From the NCBI RefSeq assembly GCF_000719335.1, contig NZ_JOGB01000016.1:62001-126000 (forward strand): a stretch of DNA of 64,000 bases, read 5' to 3'. This DNA comes from Streptomyces sp. NRRL S-87. GTDB taxonomy: Bacteria > Actinomycetota > Actinomycetes > Streptomycetales > Streptomycetaceae. Of this stretch, positions 46,379 through 55,771 are shown in pieces. The notes under the pieces were generated by a model that ran no database searches, had not been told where the DNA came from, and worked only from the letters and a program-made list of their open reading frames with translations. Position 1 is the stretch's first letter. Each line of letters opens with the position of its first letter. The position numbers and the translations under genes are program-made.

Positions 46379-46978
46379 ATGAGCGATGACCCGACGCACG
46401 TCCAGGAGTTCTTCGGCGCCCGCGCGGCCGACTGGGACGCCCGGTTCCCCGACGACGGCCCCGCGTACGCCGCCGCCGTGGCGGACCTCGGCCTGCGGCC
46501 CGGCGACCGGGTCCTGGACGCCGGGTGCGGCACCGGCCGCGCCCTCCCCCCGCTGCGCGCCGCTGTGGGCCGGGACGGCGTGGTGATCGGAGCGGACCTG
46601 ACGCCGGAGATGCTCGCGGTCGCCGAGCGCGCCGGACGCGGCCGGGACGGGACGCTGGTCCGCACGGACGTGACGCGGCTGCCGCTGCGGGACGGTGCGC
46701 TGGACGCCGTGTTCGGCGCCGGCCTCATCTCGCACCTGCCCGAGCCGGCCGGAAACCTGCGGGAGCTGGCCCGGGTCGTGCGCCCCGGCGGGCGGCTGGC
46801 GCTGTTCCACCCGGTCGGGCGGGCCGCGCTGGCCGCCCGCCACGGCCGCCGGCTGACCCCGGACGACCTGCGGGCGGAGGGGAACCTCGGTCCGCTGCTC
46901 GCCGGCTCGGGGTGGCGACTGGAGTCCTACACGGACGAGGACGACCGCTTCCTGGCCCTGGCGGTACGTCAGGGCTGA
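46379..46978 (+). CDS. Class I SAM-dependent methyltransferase
   Basis: 199 residues, ATG 46379. SAM-binding motif I is VLDAGCGTGRALPPL (residues about 46-60), followed by the acidic GADLTPEM loop and the post-motif LARVVRPGGRLALFHPVG. The Methyltransf_11/25 type is typical of small-molecule O-/C-/N-methylation. A longer in-frame start at 46310 is not favoured because of a lack of ribosome-binding signal. Its 3' end overlaps the convergent MpaB-like gene by 10 bp. Confidence 0.87.
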   Translation: MSDDPTHVQEFFGARAADWDARFPDDGPAYAAAVADLGLRPGDRVLDAGCGTGRALPPLRAAVGRDGVVIGADLTPEMLAVAERAGRGRDGTLVRTDVTRLPLRDGALDAVFGAGLISHLPEPAGNLRELARVVRPGGRLALFHPVGRAALAARHGRRLTPDDLRAEGNLGPLLAGSGWRLESYTDEDDRFLALAVRQG

Positions 46979-47985
46979 GGCGCGTCCTCCGCCGCACGGG
47001 GGTCGCCGGTGGTGGTCTCGGCGGGGGAGGTCGCGCCGTCGGTGGCGGTGGCGGTGCCGTCCGCGACGGTAGCGGCGCCGGCCGCGGCGGTGGCGGTGCC
47101 GGCCTCCCGTACGTGCGGGACCGGGCAGCCGCGCAGACCCGGCACCGGGTGGGTGCCGAGCTCGGCCACGTCGTAGCCGTTCGGGTAGCCCTTGATCTCC
47201 GGATTCTGCCGTGCGTAGTGCGGGGCGGTCCGCGGCGGGAGCAGCCGCACCGCCCGGCCGCGCAGCCGCAGCGCGCCCCGGACGGCGGAGCGCAGGGCCG
47301 GGTGCGGGTCCTCGTACCGGAAGGCGCGCAGCAGCGGCTCGTCGAGGAGCGCCAGGCCGGCGGACCGCAGCGCGGGGGCGAGTGCGGCCGGGTACCACGA
47401 AGCCATGAGGTCCAGCGTGGCGTCGGCGACCCTCCGGCCGCCCTCGTCCCAACCGAAGTGCTCCGCCTCGTAGGCGTCGAGGAGGCGCTCGAACTCCTCG
47501 TACGAGCCCGGAACGTCCTTGATGCCCATGTGGCGCCCGAGCGTGGCGTAGTACGCGGCCGAGGCGCGCATCTCGTGCCGGGACAGCGGGCGCCAGCCGT
47601 ACGCGTCGAGCCACCGCTTGGGAATCACCACGAACGTGCACAGGACGTACCGCATGTCCTCGTTGCTGATGTCGTAGCCGCGGTGCATCTGGTTGATGCG
47701 GCGCAGCGCGGTGCGGCCCTGCTCGGCCTCGAAGCCGTGCTCCACGACCGCGTCGAGCAGCAGGGCCGTGTCGTCGTAGCGCTTCTGCGCACGGTCGGTG
47801 AACTCGGCGGTCTCGGCGAGCAGCCGGCCGATGGCGGGGACGGCGTACGTCCGGTACAGCGCGAGCTCCAGGGCCCGGGTGAAGTCCCACGGGAACTCGT
47901 ACGTCGCGGTGAGCCGGTAGATCGCGAGGAAGTCCTTCTCGGGGTCCAGCCGGAGGATCTCCTTGAGCCGGTCGTAGCGCTTCAC
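46969..47985 (-). CDS. MpaB-family oxygenase (DUF2236-like)
   Basis: 338 residues, GTG 47985 behind GGGGA. The all-helical core contains INQMHRGYDISNEDMRYVLCTFVVIPKRWL, which fits the MpaB'/latex-clearing-protein superfamily with a heme-ligating histidine (H102 region). Members are oxygenases or of unknown activity. The last about 55 residues are a Thr/Ala/Gly-rich disordered tail with repeated ATxxGTATAxxG units. Substrate unknown. Confidence 0.8.
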   Translation of the reverse strand: MKRYDRLKEILRLDPEKDFLAIYRLTATYEFPWDFTRALELALYRTYAVPAIGRLLAETAEFTDRAQKRYDDTALLLDAVVEHGFEAEQGRTALRRINQMHRGYDISNEDMRYVLCTFVVIPKRWLDAYGWRPLSRHEMRASAAYYATLGRHMGIKDVPGSYEEFERLLDAYEAEHFGWDEGGRRVADATLDLMASWYPAALAPALRSAGLALLDEPLLRAFRYEDPHPALRSAVRGALRLRGRAVRLLPPRTAPHYARQNPEIKGYPNGYDVAELGTHPVPGLRGCPVPHVREAGTATAAAGAATVADGTATATDGATSPAETTTGDPRAAEDAPQP

Positions 47986-48117
47986 CGAGTGGTCCCCTTC
48001 TGTAGTGGAGGGCCAACTCTACGTGCGGGGACACCTTTTGGGGCCGGGCCGGCGGGCGCACCGCCGGACCGGGCCGACCCCGTCGGACCAGCGGCGGAAA
48101 TCGACACCCGCGCGCTC

Positions 48118-48147
48118 TCGACGCCGAGGTTACCGACTGGTTAGGGT
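48118..48147 (+). promoter_or_regulatory. Candidate promoter TCGACG-N18-TAGGGT
   Basis: TCGACG (48118-48123) and TAGGGT (48142-48147) are 18 bp apart, 30 bp before the GTG at 48178 and ahead of its AGGAGG ribosome-binding site. Confidence 0.45.
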
Positions 48148-48177
48148 GCGCCGACGAACACGCGACAGGAGGGACAC

Positions 48178-49128
48178 GTGGCCGGTACCCACGAGGGCGC
48201 CGCGCAGCCGCGGGGCGACGTGCGCGAGGACCCCGCCGAGCCCGCCGGGGAGGACACCGGCGGCTCGCTCTACGTGCTGTCCGCCGTGCTGCTCACGCCG
48301 GCGCAGTTCCCGAGCGTGCTGGGCGACGACTACGTCGAGGCCTGTGCGATGCTCGGCCTCACGCCGTACGCGGAGGGCTACGGACTGGTCCTCGGCCAGG
48401 ACGGGGACGGCGCCCGCTGGACGGTGATCGTCGACGACGTCTCGCTGGTCGCGGTGGCCATCGCCTCCTGGGACTGCGGTATGGAATACGACCTGTCGCC
48501 GGACGAGCGGACCATCGTGTCCTCCCTCGCGGGCTGGCCGATCGCGCTGGCGGTGGCGGCGCCCGGGCTGCCCGATCCGCACGATCCCGAGCAGGGCGCG
48601 GACGGCACGAACCGGGTGCCGCTGGCACCGCCCGCCTCGGACGCGTGGGGGCCGGCGCAGCGACGGCAGGGGGCCGACGAGATCGCGGTGCAGTGGAACG
48701 CCTGGCGCGCGCAGTTCGACCTGCCGACGGAGGAGGACGCGGCCGAGGCCGAAACCACCGGGGACGACGCTCCCGGGGACGACGCTCCCGGGACCGGGAC
48801 CGGGGCCGGGGCCGGGGCCGAGGGTGACGCCGCGCCGGGCGACGGGCCGCGGTACGGCCACGACGGTGTCCGGCGGGTGCTGGACGAGCTGCGTGCGTAC
48901 ACCGAGACGCCCCCGCCGCCGGGCCGGATCCGGTCCTCCTTCGGCACCGAGGAGGCGCGCACGCTGCGCGTGGACGGGCCGGGCTGGTCGCTGGTGGCCC
49001 GGACCGACGACATCGCCTTCGTCCTGCTCGACGACGAGCCGGGCGGCGTGGTCCCGATCGGCCGCGGGGCCGAACTGCCCGGGCTGCTGGCGGCGTTGGA
49101 CGAGATCGCGGTCCGCCCCTCGTCCTGA
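48178..49128 (+). CDS. Uncharacterised protein (two conserved blocks joined by acidic linker)
   Basis: 316 residues, GTG 48178 with AGGAGG. I do not recognise a known family. The N-terminal block (about 30-135; LYVLSAVLLTPAQFPSVLG, WTVIVDDVSLVAVAIASWD) and C-terminal block (about 225-316; VLDELRAYTETPPPPGRIRS, WSLVARTDDIAFVLLDDE) look globular, separated by an acidic DDAPGDDAPG and Gly-Thr-Ala repeat linker (about 185-220). It has no signal peptide or membrane helix. It is probably a Streptomyces-conserved cytosolic protein. Confidence 0.7.
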   Translation: MAGTHEGAAQPRGDVREDPAEPAGEDTGGSLYVLSAVLLTPAQFPSVLGDDYVEACAMLGLTPYAEGYGLVLGQDGDGARWTVIVDDVSLVAVAIASWDCGMEYDLSPDERTIVSSLAGWPIALAVAAPGLPDPHDPEQGADGTNRVPLAPPASDAWGPAQRRQGADEIAVQWNAWRAQFDLPTEEDAAEAETTGDDAPGDDAPGTGTGAGAGAEGDAAPGDGPRYGHDGVRRVLDELRAYTETPPPPGRIRSSFGTEEARTLRVDGPGWSLVARTDDIAFVLLDDEPGGVVPIGRGAELPGLLAALDEIAVRPSS

Positions 49129-49304
49129 GCGGCGTACGGACAGCTCGCGCGCCGATCCGGGGAAACGGTTCGCCGCAGACCGGGACAGGAGTGCCGCCGG
49201 CCCTGCATGATCACGGGGACAGGCTGCCGCGGGCGCGGCCCGGCGGGTGCGTGCGCGCACTCCGCCCGCGCCCGCCGGACAGCACGGACGGCGGAAGGCG
49301 CGAC

Positions 49305-49769
49305 ATGACGCAGGTGCAGTGCGAGGCGGTGGCCACGGTCGTCGGCGGCCGGACCGACGTGGTGGACGACGACTGGGACCGCGAGTCGGCGGTGATCAGG
49401 TTCGACGGCGACCGCTTCGGTCCGGAGGCCCTCTTCGGGCTGGCGGACTTCTCCCACATCGAGGTCGTCTACCACTTCGACCGGGTCGACGCGGACCGGA
49501 CCGAGAGCGGCGCCCGGCGGCCGCGCGGGAACCCGGACTGGCCGCTGGTCGGCATCTTCGCCCAGCGGGGCAAGAACCGCCCGAACCGGCTGGGCGTCTC
49601 CCGCTGCCGCGTGCTCGAGGTCGACGGACTGGACGTCCACGTGACCGGTCTCGACGCCGTCGCGGGCACGCCCGTACTGGACGTCAAGCCGTACATGGCG
49701 GAGTTCGGCCCGCGCGGCGAGGTCCGGCAGCCGGAGTGGTCGCACGAGCTGATGCGGGACTACTACTGA
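49305..49769 (+). CDS. trmO: tRNA-Thr (N6-methyladenosine) methyltransferase-type TsaA/TrmO protein
   Basis: 154 residues, ATG 49305 behind GGAAGG. The family core is clear: LADFSHIEVVYHFDRV, DWPLVGIFAQRGKNRPNRLGVSRCRV and PVLDVKPYMAEF. TrmO uses SAM to methylate t6A37 of threonine tRNA. The protein lacks the C-terminal extension of Escherichia coli TrmO and is closer to the short VirR/TsaA form common in actinomycetes, so the tRNA assignment is by family only. Confidence 0.85.
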   Translation: MTQVQCEAVATVVGGRTDVVDDDWDRESAVIRFDGDRFGPEALFGLADFSHIEVVYHFDRVDADRTESGARRPRGNPDWPLVGIFAQRGKNRPNRLGVSRCRVLEVDGLDVHVTGLDAVAGTPVLDVKPYMAEFGPRGEVRQPEWSHELMRDYY

Positions 49770-49800
49770 CGGCGGGCGGGGTGGGCGGGCCGTGCCGCCG

Positions 49801-49860
49801 GTGAGCCGGCCGTGCGGGCGGTGAGCCGGCCGTGCGCGCGGTGAGCCGGCCGTGCGGGCC
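49801..49860. repeat. Three 20-bp tandem repeats downstream of trmO
   Basis: The 20-bp unit gtgagccggccgtgcgggcg occurs at 49801-49820, 49821-49840 (one change) and 49841-49860 (last base changed). It includes the palindrome ccggccg and fills the gap between trmO and the convergent MOSC gene. Confidence 0.85.
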
Positions 49861-49896
49861 GCGGCGGGCGTTCCGCGCCGCGGCCCGGGGGCGGGG

Positions 49897-50439
49897 TCAG
49901 ACCCGGTCGAGCGGGACGTGCGGCCCCTCGGGGGCCTCGACCACGATCGCGTCGCCGGGGCGGACCGTGCCGCCCCTGCGCACCACGCCCATGATCCCGG
50001 CCTTGCGCACCAGCGCGCCGCTCTCGTCGCGCCCCACGACCCGCTTGAGCAGCCCGGCCCGGAACGCGTCGATCTGCAGACACGGGTTGCGCAGCCCCGT
50101 CACCTCGACCACCGCCTCGTCGCCGAGGTGCAGCAGCGTGCCGGCGGACAGGCCGAGCAGGTCGATGCCGGAGGTGGTGACGTTCTCCCCCAGGTCGCCG
50201 GCACGCACCTCGAAGCCGGCCGCGCCGACCTCCGCGAAGAGCTCCTCGTGGATGAGGTGCACCTGTCGCAGGTTCGGCTGGGTGGGGTCCTGCGCCACGC
50301 GCGAGCGGTGCTTGACGGTGACCCCCGCGTGCACGTCGCCCGCCACACCCAGGCCCTCGAGCAGGGTGATGCTCTCGCGGTTCGGCTTGGTGAACGAGTA
50401 CTCCGCATTGCTGCTGACGGCCGTGACGGCTCCACTCAT
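49897..50439 (-). CDS. MOSC-domain protein
   Basis: 180 residues, ATG 50439 behind GGGAGGAA. The MOSC fold includes GDVHAGVTVKHRSRV, LIHEELFAEV, LGENVTTSGIDLL and the conserved cysteine in LRNPCLQID (about residue 120). MOSC domains occur in molybdenum-cofactor sulfurases and in YiiM/YuaD-type proteins that bind Moco or transfer sulfur to metal centres. As a single-domain protein it is like YiiM. It is convergent with trmO. Confidence 0.88.
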   Translation of the reverse strand: MSGAVTAVSSNAEYSFTKPNRESITLLEGLGVAGDVHAGVTVKHRSRVAQDPTQPNLRQVHLIHEELFAEVGAAGFEVRAGDLGENVTTSGIDLLGLSAGTLLHLGDEAVVEVTGLRNPCLQIDAFRAGLLKRVVGRDESGALVRKAGIMGVVRRGGTVRPGDAIVVEAPEGPHVPLDRV

Positions 50440-50652
50440 CGTTTCGGTTCCTCCCCTGTAGCGGTGTCTGTCCGGTCCTGCTCGCCCCGCGTCCGACCCT
50501 AACCGGTGACCGGATCCGGACGGCGGCCCGCCCCGCGCCCGGTCCCCGTCGGCCGACGGCCTCCTTGCCCGGCCGCTCCGGCGGTACGACGATGAGGGCG
50601 CCCGGGGCCCGCCCGCCCGGCCTGCCCCAACCCCCTTTCCGAGGAGGCCGAG

Positions 50653-52044
50653 TTGAGCGATCCGTGGGTGGCACTGCCGAGCGGGGCGGATCCGGCGGAG
50701 CGCACGCGGGCGCTGCGGCGCGCCCATGCCGCCTTCGCCGCGGACGGCCGGGTGGTGCCGTCGGTACGGGCCGTGGTGGCGGAGTCGTGGCGGCGCAGCG
50801 CCCGGGCGCGGGTGAGTCCGGAGTGTGCGCCCCGGGTGGAGCTCCCGGACCGCGACCTGGCCGACTACCGGGCGGCCCACCCCCTCGCACGGGTGATGCC
50901 GGTGGTCCGGGAGCTGGTGGGGACGGTCGCGGCGGACGGCGAGCACCTCCTCGCCGTGTGCGACGCGGGCGGGCGGCTGCTGTGGGTGGAGGGCCACGGC
51001 GGCACGCGGCGGCGGGCGGAGGCGCTGGGGTTCGTACCCGGGGCCCGGTGGGCGGAGTCGGTGATGGGCACGAACGCCCCCGGCACGGCCACGGCCCTGG
51101 ACCGGCCCGTGCAGGTCTTCGGGGCGGAGCACTTCAGCCGCCGGGTGCACCCGTGGACCTGCGCGGCGGCGCCCCTGCACGATCCGCACAGCGGGCGGCT
51201 GCTCGGGGCGGTGGACATCACCGGCGGGGACGGCCTTGCCCATCCGCATTCCCTGGCGTTCGTGCAGGCCGTGGCCCGGGCGGCCGAGGCGCAGCTCGCG
51301 CTGCTGCCGGCCGAAGCCGTTCCGGGCGCGGCGGGCACCTCCCTGGGCGCGGCGTCCGTGGGGGTGCTGCGCGTCCTCGGGCGGGACGAGGCGGAGTGGC
51401 GGCCGGGAGCCGCCGCGGGCGACGGGGGTGGCGGGGGCGGTGCGGGCGGCCGGACGGGGGCGGGCCTTCGGCTGAGCCGCCGCCACAGCGAGATCATGCT
51501 GCTGCTCGCGCGCCATCCGCAGGGGCTGGGCGGGGACGAGCTGCTGGTGGCCCTGTACGAGGACGAGGATGTCTCCCCCGTCACCCTGCGCGCGGAACTG
51601 TCGCGGCTGCGCGCCCTGTTGGGGCCCGACACACTGCTCTCCCGCCCGTACCGCCTGGCGGGTGCGGTCGAGACGGACTACGGGTGGGTGGCCGAGCGGC
51701 TGGCCCTGGGCGCCGTGTCCGCGGCCGTGCGCGGGTACCCGGGCCCGCTGCTGCCCGGTTCCGCGGCTCCCGAGATCACCCGGCTGCGGCGCCGGCTGGC
51801 CGACGAGCTCCGCGCGGCGCTGATCGCCCGCGGCGACGCGGGGCTGCTCGGCGAGTGGGCGTACAGCCCGTGGGGCGAGGACGATCCGGAGGTGTGGCGG
51901 GCGCTGGCGCGGACCCTGCCCGCGGAGCGGCGCGCGCCGGCCCTGGCCCGCGTACGGACCCTCGACGCGGACCTCGGCCTGGCCGGCGTACCGCACCGCC
52001 CGCCCGGCCGGCTCGACGCGCGGAGGGTGCCGTCGAGCCCCTGA
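50653..52044 (+). CDS. GAF-domain transcriptional regulator of the adjacent aldehyde dehydrogenase
   Basis: 463 residues from TTG 50653 behind GAGGAGG. An acetoin/ethanol-operon regulator-like N-terminus (VVAESWRRSARARVSPE), a GAF domain (about 85-215; ESVMGTNAPGTATA, LLGAVDITGGDG), and a C-terminal winged-helix-like region (about 275-335; RLSRRHSEIMLLLARHPQGL). It lacks the sigma-54 AAA+ domain of true AcoR, as usual in actinomycetes. It sits 122 bp upstream of, and in line with, the aldehyde dehydrogenase and probably regulates it in response to an alcohol or aldehyde. Confidence 0.85.
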   Translation: MSDPWVALPSGADPAERTRALRRAHAAFAADGRVVPSVRAVVAESWRRSARARVSPECAPRVELPDRDLADYRAAHPLARVMPVVRELVGTVAADGEHLLAVCDAGGRLLWVEGHGGTRRRAEALGFVPGARWAESVMGTNAPGTATALDRPVQVFGAEHFSRRVHPWTCAAAPLHDPHSGRLLGAVDITGGDGLAHPHSLAFVQAVARAAEAQLALLPAEAVPGAAGTSLGAASVGVLRVLGRDEAEWRPGAAAGDGGGGGGAGGRTGAGLRLSRRHSEIMLLLARHPQGLGGDELLVALYEDEDVSPVTLRAELSRLRALLGPDTLLSRPYRLAGAVETDYGWVAERLALGAVSAAVRGYPGPLLPGSAAPEITRLRRRLADELRAALIARGDAGLLGEWAYSPWGEDDPEVWRALARTLPAERRAPALARVRTLDADLGLAGVPHRPPGRLDARRVPSSP

Positions 52045-52166
52045 CCTGTGGCGCAACCTCCCTGCAACCCCCGCCCGCCTAGCCTCCCGACCGCTGCCGC
52101 CACCGGCGGCGACGCCCACCTGCACGACCGACACGACCGAACCGGCAGGACCAGGGAGGACCACGG

Positions 52167-54020
52167 ATGACCCGCTACGCAGCACCCGGCACCGAGGGCG
52201 CGCTCGTCACCTACGAGCCCCGCTACGACCACTGGATCGGCGGGGCGTACGTACCTCCCGCGCGCGGCCAGTACTTCGAGAACCCCTCCCCCGTCAACGG
52301 CCGGCCCTTCACCGAGGTGGCGCGCGGCACGGCCGAGGACGTCGAGCGCGCCCTGGACGCCGCGCACGCCGCCGCCCCCGCCTGGGGCCGGACCCCGGCC
52401 GCCGAACGGGCCGCGGTCCTGCTGCGCATCGCGGACCGCATGGAGCAGAACCTCGAACGCCTCGCGGTGGCCGAGACCTGGGAGAACGGCAAGCCGGTGC
52501 GCGAGACGCTGGCCGCCGACATCCCGCTCGCCGTCGACCACTTCCGCTACTTCGCCGGCGCGCTGCGCGCGCAGGAGGGCGCGCTGAGCGAGGTGGACGA
52601 GGACACCGTCGCGTACCACTTCCACGAGCCGCTGGGCGTCGTCGGGCAGATCATCCCGTGGAACTTCCCGATCCTGATGGCGGTGTGGAAGCTGGCGCCG
52701 GCGCTGGCCGCGGGCAACGCGGTCGTCCTCAAGCCGGCCGAGCAGACCCCGGCCTCGGTGCACTACTGGATGGGCCTGATCGCCGACCTGCTGCCGCCGG
52801 GGGTCGTCAACATCGTCAACGGCTTCGGGGAGGAGGCCGGCAAACCGCTCGCCTCCAGCCCGCGGGTCGCCAAGATCGCCTTCACGGGCGAGACCGCCAC
52901 CGGCCGCCTGATCATGGGGTACGCGGCCGAGCACCTCAAGCCGGTGACCCTCGAACTCGGCGGCAAGAGCCCGAACATCTTCTTCGGCGACGTCTGGGCG
53001 GTCGACGACGACCTGCGCGACAAGGCGCTCGAAGGCTTCACGATGTTCGCCCTCAACCAGGGCGAGGTGTGCACCTGCCCCTCGCGCGCGCTGATCGAGC
53101 GCGGCCGGTACGGGGACTTCCTCGACGCCGCCGTGGCCCGCACCGAGCTGATCACCCCGGGGCACCCGCTGGACACGGACACGATGATCGGCGCCCAGGC
53201 GTCGGCCGAGCAGCTGAAGAAGATCCTCTCCTACCTGGAGATCGGCCAGAAGGAGGGCGCGAAGATCCTCACCGGCGGGCAGCGCATCGAGCACGACGGC
53301 GAGCTGGCCGGCGGCTACTACGTCCAGCCCACCATCTTCGAGGGCGACAACCGCATGAGGATCTTCCAGGAGGAGATCTTCGGGCCGGTCGTGTCGGTCA
53401 CGTCCTTCAACGGCTTCGACGACGCCATCCGCATCGCCAACGACACGGCGTACGGGCTCGGCGCGGGCGTGTGGACCCGCGACATCAACACCGCCTACCG
53501 CGCCGGCCGAGCCATCCAGGCCGGCCGGGTCTGGACGAACTGCTACCACGCCTACCCCGCCCACGCCGCCTTCGGCGGCTACAAGCAGTCCGGCATCGGC
53601 CGCGAGACCCACAAGATGATGCTGGACCACTACCAGCAGACGAAGAACCTGCTGGTCAGCAGCATCCGGACGAGCAAGCTCGTGGCCGCCGAAGCGGTAG
53701 ATGTCGTAGCCCATGAGGCGGAGCCGCCGGTCCTCGGCGACCATCTCCGAGTAGAGCCTGGGCGACGCCTTCCCGGTTGCGTCGGCGTAGTGCTGGACGC
53801 CATCGACCTCGATGACGATGCGCGACCGGTCCGGGGTGAGGAGGAGGAAGTCCATGCGCTGCCGCGCGAGGGCCGTGCTGTGGCCTGGAGTCCTGCGCGT
53901 GTACGGGTCGTAGTGGAGGTAGACCTGCGGTATGAGGGCGGGGAGTTCATCTCCGCCCTCTGTGCCGTAGCGTGCACAGTAGGTACGGAACAGGAGCCGC
54001 TCAGGCTCCGAGTCCAGTGA
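52167..54020 (+). CDS. Aldehyde dehydrogenase, native C-terminus replaced by read-through at an insertion junction
   Basis: The ORF is 617 codons. Residues 1-498 are an NAD(P)-dependent acetaldehyde-type dehydrogenase with catalytic C302 (GEVCTC), general base E263 (LELGGKSP) and PWNF NAD-binding motif. Related Streptomyces enzymes end about nine residues later (..NLLVS then YSPK-type end); here the native sequence stops at 53661 and continues for about 119 residues of unrelated sequence that is antisense to a nuclease gene. The enzyme may be made as a C-terminally altered fusion; the lost residues lie in the oligomer-contacting tail. ATG 52167 is preceded by GGGAGGA. Confidence 0.85.
   Translation: MTRYAAPGTEGALVTYEPRYDHWIGGAYVPPARGQYFENPSPVNGRPFTEVARGTAEDVERALDAAHAAAPAWGRTPAAERAAVLLRIADRMEQNLERLAVAETWENGKPVRETLAADIPLAVDHFRYFAGALRAQEGALSEVDEDTVAYHFHEPLGVVGQIIPWNFPILMAVWKLAPALAAGNAVVLKPAEQTPASVHYWMGLIADLLPPGVVNIVNGFGEEAGKPLASSPRVAKIAFTGETATGRLIMGYAAEHLKPVTLELGGKSPNIFFGDVWAVDDDLRDKALEGFTMFALNQGEVCTCPSRALIERGRYGDFLDAAVARTELITPGHPLDTDTMIGAQASAEQLKKILSYLEIGQKEGAKILTGGQRIEHDGELAGGYYVQPTIFEGDNRMRIFQEEIFGPVVSVTSFNGFDDAIRIANDTAYGLGAGVWTRDINTAYRAGRAIQAGRVWTNCYHAYPAHAAFGGYKQSGIGRETHKMMLDHYQQTKNLLVSSIRTSKLVAAEAVDVVAHEAEPPVLGDHLRVEPGRRLPGCVGVVLDAIDLDDDARPVRGEEEEVHALPREGRAVAWSPARVRVVVEVDLRYEGGEFISALCAVACTVGTEQEPLRLRVQ
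53562..53661 (+). repeat. 100-bp direct repeat, left copy (inside the ALDH 3' end)
   Basis: Bases 53562-53661 are identical to 62448-62547. Coding for the ALDH segment from [11 protein letters not shown] to NLLVS. Identity stops on the right after gtcagca at both copies. On the left, copy 1 continues as normal ALDH while copy 2 enters unrelated sequence. Candidate attL of the inserted segment. Confidence 0.95.
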
Positions 54021-54713
54021 CGCGGCGAGCCTCGCGTACAGCGCGTGCGCAGTGCGACGGTCGTTCGGGTCTGTCTGCTGCCGGTCGGCCCACCATGTGA
54101 CCATCTCACCCCACGTGAGGCCATACGGCGACAAAGGATCAGTGAACACCAGGCAGTTGTCGGCGTTCGAGACGATCTCCACATCGTTGTTGACCGCATC
54201 ACGCAAGACGATCTTGGGTTTCGGGCCATCCGCTGCGAAGATGAGGTTCTTGAACCGGCCGGTCGGCCCCTTCTTGAACTGGGCTTCGTACTCAGCCTCC
54301 TCCAACTGCTCCAGGGCGTCCCGGGCCGGCCCCAGCAGGCTCTCCACACACTCGCGCCGGGCGGCCCACCCGCCGCCGCCAGACATCCCATTGCGGCGCC
54401 AGTAGTCGCCAAACGATGAGAAGTTGCGGAACGGCAGCCGTGGAGGATCCATTCCCAGGCGTTCCAGAACGGCCCTGTGTGCCTTGATCGCAAGCATCAC
54501 GGACTCGTCGTCCAGGCGCTGACCACCGCCCGTCCCGCAGGCGGTGAAGTCCTCGTGGAGGAGCCTGGTGAGGGCCAGTCCCACCTCCAGGTCCGGCCGA
54601 TCGGCGAGGGGCCCCCGCCGCAGCTCCTCCACCAGCTGCACGTCGAGCGTCGAGGAACCTTGTCCGCCGAACCAGCCACCGGGGCGGCTCTCGAAGAAGT
54701 CCTCTGGATCCAT
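53662..54713 (-). pseudogene. AbiJ-like / Vsr-type endonuclease, C-terminus cut by the ALDH junction
   Basis: The gene starts at ATG 54713 (AGGGGG upstream) and about 350 native codons remain before it runs into ALDH antisense. The N-terminal about 120 residues (VEELRRGPLADRPDLEVGLA, LTRLLHEDFTACGTGGGQRL, FSSFGDYWRRNG) resemble an AbiJ-NTD3-type domain. The C-terminal part ([53 protein letters not shown]) is a Vsr/DUF559-like nuclease: Asp, Glu and the E-x-D-G-x-Q-H core are present. The expected last helix after GGHEL is missing. It was probably an abortive-infection-type defence gene. Read-through in the same frame continues far into the ALDH antisense. Confidence 0.72.
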
Positions 54714-55095
54714 CCATGCCCCCTGTCCCGTGCCCGCCTCTCGCTCATGCTCGCACCTGCCACTGACTACGAGCCCCCGCCTGCCCAGCCAACCTGGTAC
54801 TAGGATTCCCGGACCGGGCAGTGCGTGTGAGTATCCGTTCGGCAGAGACCCTCTCGGCAGTCCGTAAATCCGCATGGGCCGTGCGGGGCAGCGGAAGGGG
54901 AATCGGCATGGAGTGGATGGCGACGGGGGCCAGGAGTGCCGTCGCTGGACGTCTTCATCGATCTCCCCGACGTAGATCTCCGCAGCCTTCCTGCCCGGCG
55001 ACGACAAGGCCCGCGTCGTATACACCAGCGGGACCGCCGCGGAGGACTTCGCCCTCGACCTGCCGCTGGCCGCGAAGAACACGGGGCTCCACCGC
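54714..55095. other. Intergenic region with an open frame leading into the methyltransferase
   Basis: No gene with a proper start is supported. From about 54977 the methyltransferase frame is open for about 39 codons (including FLPGDDKARVVYTSG and LDLPLAAKNTG) without ATG, GTG or TTG, preceded by a TAG. This may be the remnant of a lost upstream gene or a 5'-truncated N-terminal extension. Confidence 0.45.
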
Positions 55096-55752
55096 ATGAG
55101 CGAGGTACTGGCCGAGGCACAGCAGCGGCACTGGCAGGACACCTACACCACCCACCCCGGCATGTACGGCGAACAGCCGTCCGAGCCCGCCGTGCATGCC
55201 GCGGCGCTGTTCCGCACGGCCGGGGCTGGCGACGTGCTCGAACTCGGCGCCGGCCACGGCCGGGACGCCCTGTACTTCGCGCGCCAGGGGCTGACCGTGC
55301 AGGCGGCCGACTTCAGTGCCACCGGCCTCGCCCAGCTCAGGGCAGCCGCCCGCGACCTGGGCGTCGACGATCGGCTGTCCTGCTCCGTCCACGACGTACG
55401 CGAACCCCTGCCGCTACCCGACGACTCCGTGGACGCGGTCTTCGCTCACATGCTCCTCTGCATGGCGCTGTCCACCCGCGAGATCCACACCCCGGTCGGC
55501 GAGATCCGCCGGGTCCTGCGACCTGGCGGCACCTTCGTCTACACCGTCCGCCACACCGGCGACGCCCATTACGGCACCGGCATCGCCCACGGCGACGACA
55601 TCCACGAACACGGCGGATTCGCCGTTCACTTCTTCCCGCGCCACCTGGTCGACACCCTCGCTCAGGGCTGGAGCCTCGAGGAGGTCCATCCCTTCGAAGA
55701 GGGCGACCTGCCCCGTCGGCTCTGGCGTGTCACCCAGACCCTGCCGCACTGA
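55096..55752 (+). CDS. SAM-dependent methyltransferase (TehB-like)
   Basis: 218 residues, ATG 55096. Motif I VLELGAGHGRDALYFARQG (about 49-67), AADFSATGL acidic loop and VLRPGGTFVYTVRHTGD define a class I methyltransferase close to TehB/thiopurine-type enzymes, which can methylate tellurite, selenium, arsenic or thiols. It lies tail-to-tail with the cysteine desulfurase (19-bp gap). The substrate is not evident; methylation of a toxic chalcogen or metalloid would fit the neighbours (inference). Confidence 0.82.
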   Translation: MSEVLAEAQQRHWQDTYTTHPGMYGEQPSEPAVHAAALFRTAGAGDVLELGAGHGRDALYFARQGLTVQAADFSATGLAQLRAAARDLGVDDRLSCSVHDVREPLPLPDDSVDAVFAHMLLCMALSTREIHTPVGEIRRVLRPGGTFVYTVRHTGDAHYGTGIAHGDDIHEHGGFAVHFFPRHLVDTLAQGWSLEEVHPFEEGDLPRRLWRVTQTLPH

Positions 55753-55771
55753 CCCGTCCGGGCAGCGCGGA

